Source of the DNA: a virus
DNA length: 22,567 bases
Virus record (IMG/VR): IMGVR_UViG_3300027777_000165
Coordinates: 1-22,567 of that record
Strand: one strand, 5' to 3'
In this document: one piece after another, positions 17,163 to 22,567 of the stretch
Numbering within the stretch: position 1 is the stretch's first letter
Layout of the letters: every line of letters starts with the position of its first letter
The notes under the pieces: model-generated
Seen by the model: the letters and a program-made list of their open reading frames with translations, nothing else
Databases searched by the model: none
What the model was told of the DNA's origin: nothing
Translations under genes and position numbers: made by a program

Positions 17163-19166
17163 ATGAGTTTTTTAAATAGTAACGACGCAGAGTATTTATC
17201 GGCAAGAATAACCCAAAAGGGTAGAAATGCAATTGCAAAGGGAGCATTTGATATCAGTTATTTCACAATTGGTGATTCTGAATATAACTATAATATGACA
17301 GGAACAACAGGTTATCAATCTGTGTTCGCACCATTAGATAAAGAAACACATGTTAAATATCCATTTCAATATACAAGTGGAACCACAATTTACGGTGTTC
17401 CGGTAAATCAAACCACCGAACCCACAACATTGAGAAATCAAATTGGACCCGCTGGTTTTATATCTGATTATTCAGGTACAACAAGTCGTAGTACAATTCA
17501 ATGTTTACATAAAAAAATAGACATATCATCTTTTAGTGGGACCACATCAATTACCGTTACCGGTATGACAGTAGGAACGACATATAGTGATTGTCAATAT
17601 ATCACGTTAGCACTTAACGAAGCAAAAATATCGGGTAACATATTAACAGGAAAAACGAATAGTTTAACATATAAAATAGTATCTGTTAGTGGGTTAACAA
17701 CAACAAGTGAAAAATTAACATTAGATAGACCTATACTCAAATTGGGAGGTACTGTGGACATCATTTGTAATAAATGTGAATTAGAAAATCCAATTGAAAA
17801 TGTAGAAAATACCGACCAACATAATCCATGGACTATGAATATTGTTTGGGGTAAAAAACCAATCGGTATTCCAGATAGTGCACCATATAGAAATTTATCA
17901 GGTTATACTAGTAACAAATATATAGGAGTAAAGGAATTTTTAGGATATGGAAGTACAGGGCAATCTTTTACTGATTTTACCGGAGGAACAATTACAGGTA
18001 CGTCATTTGTAAATTCTTTTGGTGATATTATTGAACATACATCGGAAGAACAAAGAGCAATCGCAATTGTACATTTCTCCGAAATTGGTGATTTATCAAA
18101 TGACCCAGATAGGTTCTTTAAATATGACGATTATATCGGTACCGAAACTAACGATAGAACATACTTCCAAGTTTATTTACCATTCTTACTTTACCATAGA
18201 AATACAGGTTCAACCGTAGGTGCAATTTTTAATATGGGAAGTGACGTTAAATTTATAGTTTCAACATTAAATAATAATTCACAAATTGAATATCGTGATT
18301 TGTTAGATGAGATGGGTAATAAAGTAGGTAAAGTATTTGTTAATAATAAAACTATAGTATTTGATGATGAAGAAATTGTTGCGGCATTAGATTATAAATC
18401 TAATAGACATCACACATTACCAGCACCAAAATTAGGATTAACGTCACCAACAGGTAACACCCATATGTTATCAGGAACAGGAACAACAATGTGGATGACT
18501 TACGGATTTGGTGGGTCAAATACAACAACAATACCACTTAGATCATTACCATGTAATTATGTTTCAAAAATAAACGGAACTAATGATACATCAAATGTCA
18601 CATTTAAATTTGGTAATGAATTTTCAAATTTAAAAATAAATAGTGACTTGACAAATGGATTTTTAGCAAATGAGTTTTTTGCTTTAGTACAAACAGGTAT
18701 AACAACAGGAACACCCATCAATAGTGAATGGAAAAAAATTAATTTAACATCTACAGATTTACAAACTTCAACATATATTGACCCAACAAAATTAACAGGA
18801 GTAACATTTACGATTACAAAAGAGATGTACGATGGTGGAAGTACATTTAATTTAACTGAAGACCCACATATGATTGGTAAAGTTAATTTTACAGATACTA
18901 CAGCTCCACATTTTGGTGATGAACAACCATTCCCTGGAAGTATTAAATTAGTACGAGCCTCAGATATTGAAGAAATGAATTTCTTGGTTAATCTACCAAC
19001 AGGTAAATTTACAACATCACAAAACCCAACATATACAAGTGGAGACCCTATAATCACTGAAGTTGCGTTACTTAATAACAATAAAGAAGTGATGGTTAAA
19101 GCAAAAACAAGTAAACCAATCAAAAGAACTGGAACTCAAGTATTTGCGGTTAAATTGGATTTCTAA
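17163..19166 (+). CDS. Virion structural protein, probable baseplate component, 667 residues
   Basis: The first 45 residues (ITQKGRNAIAKGAFDI, then YFTIGDSEYNY) follow a pattern common at the N-termini of phage tail and baseplate proteins: a kinked helix, then a strand containing GDSE. The central part is beta-rich. The last 85 residues (from FPGSIKLVRASDIEEMNF to the end) form a compact domain with NPTY and ITEVALLN motifs that looks strongly constrained. It follows the large gpI-like protein after 26 bases, with the recurrent leader motif in between. It is the last structural gene before the replication block. By position it could correspond to T4 gp8 or another wedge protein, but I see no decisive match. 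No membrane segment or signal peptide. Confidence 0.7.
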   Translation: MSFLNSNDAEYLSARITQKGRNAIAKGAFDISYFTIGDSEYNYNMTGTTGYQSVFAPLDKETHVKYPFQYTSGTTIYGVPVNQTTEPTTLRNQIGPAGFISDYSGTTSRSTIQCLHKKIDISSFSGTTSITVTGMTVGTTYSDCQYITLALNEAKISGNILTGKTNSLTYKIVSVSGLTTTSEKLTLDRPILKLGGTVDIICNKCELENPIENVENTDQHNPWTMNIVWGKKPIGIPDSAPYRNLSGYTSNKYIGVKEFLGYGSTGQSFTDFTGGTITGTSFVNSFGDIIEHTSEEQRAIAIVHFSEIGDLSNDPDRFFKYDDYIGTETNDRTYFQVYLPFLLYHRNTGSTVGAIFNMGSDVKFIVSTLNNNSQIEYRDLLDEMGNKVGKVFVNNKTIVFDDEEIVAALDYKSNRHHTLPAPKLGLTSPTGNTHMLSGTGTTMWMTYGFGGSNTTTIPLRSLPCNYVSKINGTNDTSNVTFKFGNEFSNLKINSDLTNGFLANEFFALVQTGITTGTPINSEWKKINLTSTDLQTSTYIDPTKLTGVTFTITKEMYDGGSTFNLTEDPHMIGKVNFTDTTAPHFGDEQPFPGSIKLVRASDIEEMNFLVNLPTGKFTTSQNPTYTSGDPIITEVALLNNNKEVMVKAKTSKPIKRTGTQVFAVKLDF

Positions 19167-19181
19167 AGATTTACATTTATT
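19166..19181 (+). promoter_or_regulatory. AAGATTTAYATTTATT motif overlapping a stop codon, copy 2
   Basis: The string starts in the TAA of the 667-residue gene and lies in the 38-base gap before the resolvase gene. It differs at one position from the copy at 12377-12392. The gap is otherwise pure A/T-rich leader without a Shine-Dalgarno. Confidence 0.35.
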
Positions 19182-19204
19182 TTAATTTACATTATATTAG
19201 AATT

Positions 19205-19819
19205 ATGAATGATAATTTAATAAAATTAAAAAATAAACCAAAAATTTTAGGACTTGATATTAGCACAAAAGTTATCGGGTTTGCTTTGTTTGATATTTCA
19301 GGTTCTAAACTATTAGAACTAACACATTTTTCCCCAAAAATAAAACCACAACCTGAAGATAAGTTGGAAGAACTTATGATGAAAGCTAATGCTTTTCAAA
19401 AACATTTGGAGAGTTATAAGAATATGGGTATTACTCGTGTCATCATTGAGGAACCTTTGTTAAATTCAAATAACGTTTATACAGTAGGGACATTATTGAG
19501 ATACAATACAATGATATGTAAATTGATTTATGATATTTTTGAGATTGTCCCAACATTCATTTCAACGTATAACGCAAGAAAATATGCATTTCCTGATTTG
19601 GTAGGACCAAATGATAAAGGACGTAATGTATTATTTGGTGGTTATCCAAAAGACATAGATAAGAAACAAGTTATTTGGGATCATGTTAATGATGTGTGTC
19701 CCGATGTTCAATGGTTGTATGATAAGAATGGTAAATTGAAAAAAGAAAATTTTGATATGAGCGATGCAGCAACCGCAGTTATTGGTCACTTCAATATGAT
19801 AAAACAATTGGATAAATAA
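19205..19819 (+). CDS. RuvC-like Holliday junction resolvase
   Basis: A 204-residue protein with the RNase H-like fold signature of RuvC resolvases. The first strand carries the acidic residue in LGLDIST (Asp18). The second acidic site is IIEEP (Glu82/Glu83). The C-terminal pair is in DMSDAATA (Asp184, Asp187). These residues bind the two metal ions that cut branched DNA. Length fits the RuvC family. In phages such enzymes resolve recombination or replication junctions before packaging. It is the first nucleic-acid enzyme after the structural block and is followed by a strong terminator, so it probably belongs to the upstream transcript. There is no Shine-Dalgarno before its ATG. The family call is confident; the exact substrate is inferred. 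Confidence 0.85.
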   Translation: MNDNLIKLKNKPKILGLDISTKVIGFALFDISGSKLLELTHFSPKIKPQPEDKLEELMMKANAFQKHLESYKNMGITRVIIEEPLLNSNNVYTVGTLLRYNTMICKLIYDIFEIVPTFISTYNARKYAFPDLVGPNDKGRNVLFGGYPKDIDKKQVIWDHVNDVCPDVQWLYDKNGKLKKENFDMSDAATAVIGHFNMIKQLDK

Positions 19820-19872
19820 TATTTGGCAACTTATATTTTATATTACGATTTATCAATGATATATTTAATAAT

Positions 19873-19948
19873 AGGACGGGACAAGGGTTAAAAGCCTTGT
19901 TTGGTTGGTAGGAGGTCAGCGGTGGTGTGCTGGCCTCCATTTTTTTTT
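19873..19948 (+). ncRNA. Possible small structured RNA in a G+C-rich island
   Basis: About 65 bases of G+C-rich DNA stand out sharply in an A+T-rich genome. It holds a hairpin at 19881-19900 (ACAAGG paired with CCTTGT), a G/T-rich linker, and the terminator hairpin at 19911-19938 with nine T residues after it. No open reading frame of note is present. Two stems ending in a terminator fit a short phage RNA, or a structured 3' end of the resolvase message. The boundaries are guesses. Confidence 0.4.
19911..19948 (+). terminator. Rho-independent terminator between resolvase and primase
   Basis: GGAGGTCAGC pairs with GCTGGCCTCC over 10 base pairs with a single G-T wobble. The loop is eight bases (GGTGGTGT), and the stem is followed by A and nine T residues (19940-19948). 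It should end transcription coming from the structural genes and resolvase, and so separate them from the primase operon. Confidence 0.88.
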
Positions 19949-19976
19949 ATAAGATTTTTTTGTTATAATATACAAC

Positions 19977-20918
19977 ATGAACACCCAAGAAGTAGATTAT
20001 TCCGCAGTATTTGAAATTTTGGAAGACATATTTGGTGACTATAAGAATCATAATGATTATAGATACCAAGTGTCTTTTGATTGTCCTGTGTGTTCTCATG
20101 AAATAAAAGGATTAGAAAAAGGTGATGGTAAGGGCAATTTGGAAATCAATTACAAATACGGTGTTTATAAGTGTTGGGTATGTGCCGAATCTCACGAAAC
20201 ACACGGTTCAATATATAAGTTAATTAAGAAGTTCGGTAACCCTAAACAACTTAAAAAATATATTCTTTTAAAACCAGAAGAAGATGAGGATGGGAATAAA
20301 AAAGAATATAAACCAGTTAAATTACCAAAAGAATTTATTTCATTTAAAGACGCAAGTTTTGGAATGAAATTAACACCAGGATATAAGCAGGCACTCAATT
20401 ACATCAAAAAAAGAAATATAACAGATTTGATGTTACAACTTTATAATATTGGATTTTGTGCTACAGGACCTTATGAAAATAGAATTATCATTCCTTCATA
20501 TGATGAAAACAGAAGATTGAATTATTTTATTGCTCGTTCCTTTTTAAATAAAACGAAGAGAAAATATATGAACCCCGTGGTACAAAAGGAAATCATTATT
20601 TTCAATGAAAGTTTAATTAATTGGGACGAACCTGTTTATATAGTTGAAGGTGCGTTCGATAGTATTTTCATTCCAAATGCAATCCCAATGTTAGGAAAGT
20701 TTATGGGTGAACATTTATTTAAAAAACTATATGATAATGCAAAAAAAATTATTATAGTACTTGACCCTGACGCCTATAATGACCAAGAGAGATTATATCA
20801 TAGATTAAATTGTGGAAAACTGATGGGGAAAGTGTGGAGTATTAAATTAGAGGGAGACAAAGATATTGCTGATTTACAAGGAAACTTAAGTGAATATAAA
20901 ATGAAACAAATAGAGTAA
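19977..20918 (+). CDS. DNA primase, DnaG/T4 gp61 type
   Basis: A 313-residue protein with the two hallmarks of bacterial-type primases. At the N-terminus a zinc-binding domain has CPVC (Cys36, Cys39) and CWVC (Cys66, Cys69). A Toprim catalytic core follows, with VEGAFDS (Glu224) and LDPDAY (Asp263, Asp265), the metal-binding acidic residues, and a downstream DIADL that may complete the site. It makes short RNA primers on single-stranded DNA for lagging-strand synthesis, together with a replicative helicase that is not in this window. The length is close to T4 gp61 and well short of full bacterial DnaG, so the C-terminal helicase-binding domain is absent or minimal. It starts 29 bases after the terminator and is followed after one base by the RecB-like nuclease, so it appears to head a replication operon. 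Confidence 0.88.
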   Translation: MNTQEVDYSAVFEILEDIFGDYKNHNDYRYQVSFDCPVCSHEIKGLEKGDGKGNLEINYKYGVYKCWVCAESHETHGSIYKLIKKFGNPKQLKKYILLKPEEDEDGNKKEYKPVKLPKEFISFKDASFGMKLTPGYKQALNYIKKRNITDLMLQLYNIGFCATGPYENRIIIPSYDENRRLNYFIARSFLNKTKRKYMNPVVQKEIIIFNESLINWDEPVYIVEGAFDSIFIPNAIPMLGKFMGEHLFKKLYDNAKKIIIVLDPDAYNDQERLYHRLNCGKLMGKVWSIKLEGDKDIADLQGNLSEYKMKQIE

Positions 20919-20919
20919 C

Positions 20920-21789
20920 ATGAATTTAAAAGACATCTCATTAGAGATAAACGATTTATTAGAAAAGAGAAGACAAGAATTAGAATTAACATTCATAGAA
21001 GAAGAACACATTTACTATATGAAAGATATTGATGGTGAAATTAAAAAGAACTTTCCATCCGTATCTAAAGTAGTTAAGAAATTTCACAAACCATTTGATG
21101 CTGATGGTATGGCACTTAAAATGGCAAAAGGAGACCCTGAAGGACAATCACAATTACTTGCCGAATGGAAAGAGGCTGGCGACTTATCAACCAATATGGG
21201 AAGTAGAGTTCACTTTGAATTGGAGAAAGATTTAATTGGTCGTTTTGGCAATTACAAAGAAGTTAGACAACCAATATTTGAAATTAATGAGGAACAACAA
21301 CGCAAAAGTGATGCAATGATTAAAGCGGGAAAAGATTTTCTTAATTTAATGTTAGAACGAGGAGGGGTATTATTAGATACTGAGATTGTATTAGGAGACC
21401 CAACAGAACAATACACGGGTCAACCCGATAAGTGTTGGTTGATGCAAAATAAAACAAAAGATGATTTTGGATTTGTAATAACAGATTGGAAAAGTAATAA
21501 GCCAAAGAACTTTGAGGTACATCACTACACTGGTAGATTATATCCACCATTTAATAATTTTCATGATAATGCCTTAGGTCATTATTATTTACAATTACCA
21601 TTATATGGTCGATTGTTGCGTAAGATGTTAGAAGGAACAAAATATTCCGATACTAAATTATTAGGTGGAGTTATAGTTCTTTTAAAAGAAGACGGAACAT
21701 TTACCGAATATAAAGTTCCACCACAAATAACAAATGCAATCCTTACAATGGATTTATCAAAATATATTTCAAGATGGTCAAAAAAATAA
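20920..21789 (+). CDS. RecB-like PD-(D/E)XK nuclease
   Basis: A 289-residue protein with the motif order of RecB-family nucleases: an N-terminal strand-turn-strand with FPSVSKVVK; GSRVHFELE (Gly94, His98, Glu100/102); GQPD (Asp170); the catalytic TDWKSNK (Asp189, Lys191); and QLPLY (Gln225, Tyr229). Such single-domain phage nucleases act in recombination, end resection or host DNA breakdown. A Cas4-like iron-sulfur cluster is not supported, since only one Cys (in DKCW) is evident. The gene starts one base after the primase stop and overlaps the following nuclease gene by 16 bases, so all three are likely co-translated. The fold call is confident; the biological role is inferred. Confidence 0.85.
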   Translation: MNLKDISLEINDLLEKRRQELELTFIEEEHIYYMKDIDGEIKKNFPSVSKVVKKFHKPFDADGMALKMAKGDPEGQSQLLAEWKEAGDLSTNMGSRVHFELEKDLIGRFGNYKEVRQPIFEINEEQQRKSDAMIKAGKDFLNLMLERGGVLLDTEIVLGDPTEQYTGQPDKCWLMQNKTKDDFGFVITDWKSNKPKNFEVHHYTGRLYPPFNNFHDNALGHYYLQLPLYGRLLRKMLEGTKYSDTKLLGGVIVLLKEDGTFTEYKVPPQITNAILTMDLSKYISRWSKK

Positions 21790-22567
21790 TACACATTGCC
21801 GACTTACATATTCGTACAATTCAAATGCATGATTTGTATAGAGAACAATTTGAAACATTAATTGATGAGATACGAGAACATAATATTGTGTGGCATCAAG
21901 AAGGTATTGAATATGAAGAAATTCGTATCGTTGTTGCAGGGGACCTGGCACATCAGAAAATAAATATTTCTAATGAACAGTTATTATTAACAAGTTGGTT
22001 TTTAAAAGAGTTATCCAAATACGGTAAAGTTGTTATCATACCGGGTAATCACGATTTCTTAGAGAATAACACACAACGATTAGATAGTATAACACCAGTG
22101 GTTCAATTATTAGACGACCCAACTATTGTTTACTATAAAGATAGTGGTGATTATATTGATGAAAATATTCAATGGGTTGTTTATTCATTATATCAACATA
22201 ACGCACGTCCTGAATTTACAAAAGACGAAACTAAATTAACTATTGGATTATTTCACGGACCTATTATGGGATTATCGACTGACTTGGGATACGAATTTGA
22301 AGATGCATATGATAGGTTAAACTTTGTTGATCTGGATTTATTGTTATGTGGTGACATTCATAAGAGACAACAATTCACATTACCAAACGGAGGTCATGCA
22401 ATCATGGTCGGTAGCCTCATTCAACAAAACTTTGGTGAGACAGTTAAACATCACGGATATGGTATTTATGATGTGGAAACAAATGAATATACATTTCATG
22501 ATTTGGACAACGAACAACCGTTTCTTCATTTCTCAATAAACGATATAAAAGACATTGAAGATGGAAA
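21774..22567 (+). CDS. SbcD/Mre11-like nuclease subunit, T4 gp47 type (3' partial)
   Basis: The frame opens at ATG 21774, inside the end of the RecB-like gene, and is still open at the window edge; 264 residues are visible. It shows the metallophosphoesterase motif series: IADLH (Asp10, His12), AGDL (Asp57), GNHD (Asn92, His93, Asp94), FHG (His161) and CGDIHKR (Asp194, His196). This is the Mre11/SbcD/gp47 pattern, a two-metal nuclease that works with an SbcC/gp46-type ATPase on DNA ends and hairpins. In T4 this pair is needed for recombination-dependent replication. The ATPase partner would be expected just downstream, outside the window. The start is chosen because the DLH motif lies about ten residues in, as usual for the family. 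Confidence 0.9.
   Translation, partial: MVKKIIHIADLHIRTIQMHDLYREQFETLIDEIREHNIVWHQEGIEYEEIRIVVAGDLAHQKINISNEQLLLTSWFLKELSKYGKVVIIPGNHDFLENNTQRLDSITPVVQLLDDPTIVYYKDSGDYIDENIQWVVYSLYQHNARPEFTKDETKLTIGLFHGPIMGLSTDLGYEFEDAYDRLNFVDLDLLLCGDIHKRQQFTLPNGGHAIMVGSLIQQNFGETVKHHGYGIYDVETNEYTFHDLDNEQPFLHFSINDIKDIEDG

Noticed and set aside
19873-19942. A tRNA in the G+C-rich island, since it contains GGTTGGTAGG and ends near CCA
   Set aside because: No T-arm motif, no acceptor pairing and no anticodon stem of correct size could be drawn. The 3' stem is a terminator followed by nine T residues.
19964-19969. TATAAT as a promoter -10 box for the primase
   Set aside because: It lies seven bases before the ATG, so the message would have no leader. 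Similar TTATAATA strings precede other starts here, so it is more likely part of the A/T-rich initiation region.
2-21789. Stop-codon reassignment (TAG or TGA recoded)
   Set aside because: All long genes are intact under the standard code, with no internal TAG or TGA interrupting recognisable domains.
22324-22539. Small + strand open frame near the right edge
   Set aside because: It lies in another frame inside the SbcD-like gene, whose metal-binding motifs run straight through this interval.

Overview
The window reads as part of the genome of a large tailed bacteriophage, probably a contractile-tailed (T4-like) virus infecting a member of the Bacteroidota. This rests on four things. All genes lie on the + strand and are packed with short gaps or overlaps. 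Several are giant repeat-rich virion proteins followed directly by phage replication and recombination nucleases. Start codons are preceded by A/T-rich tracts without a Shine-Dalgarno sequence, as is typical of Bacteroidota. One giant protein carries repeats resembling those of SprB, the gliding adhesin of Flavobacterium. The DNA is strongly A+T rich and all twelve complete genes end in TAA.

Layout. Positions 2-2335 hold the 3' part of a tail fibre with Gly-X-Y (collagen-like) arrays, a possible carbohydrate-binding module and a self-cleaving S74 chaperone tail. Then come a Cys-rich 529-residue virion protein (2301-3890), a 96-residue protein (3902-4192) and a 2261-residue giant protein (4208-10993). 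The giant protein has a central hydrophobic helix, a 460-residue Pro/Thr stalk and SprB-like repeats. Next are a 231-residue protein, a 185-residue protein, a 302-residue protein, a 1274-residue baseplate/tail protein with a gpI-like segment plus its own Pro/Thr stalk, and a 667-residue structural protein (to 19166). After this the content changes to nucleic-acid enzymes: a RuvC-like resolvase (19205-19819); a G+C-rich hairpin island ending in a strong terminator (about 19873-19948); and an operon-like run of a T4 gp61/DnaG-type primase, a RecB-like PD-(D/E)XK nuclease and an SbcD/gp47-type nuclease subunit that runs off the window end.

How the genes work together. The first block builds the receptor-binding and baseplate end of the tail. 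Several of its proteins share modules: Pro/Thr stalks in two, and a Cys-ending C-terminal module in three. This suggests a modular display system on the virion. The second block primes and repairs or recombines the phage DNA. No gene is visible on the - strand; the long - strand ORFs over the repeats are composition shadows. No gene-free stretch exceeds 300 bases; the longest is the 157-base gap before the primase.
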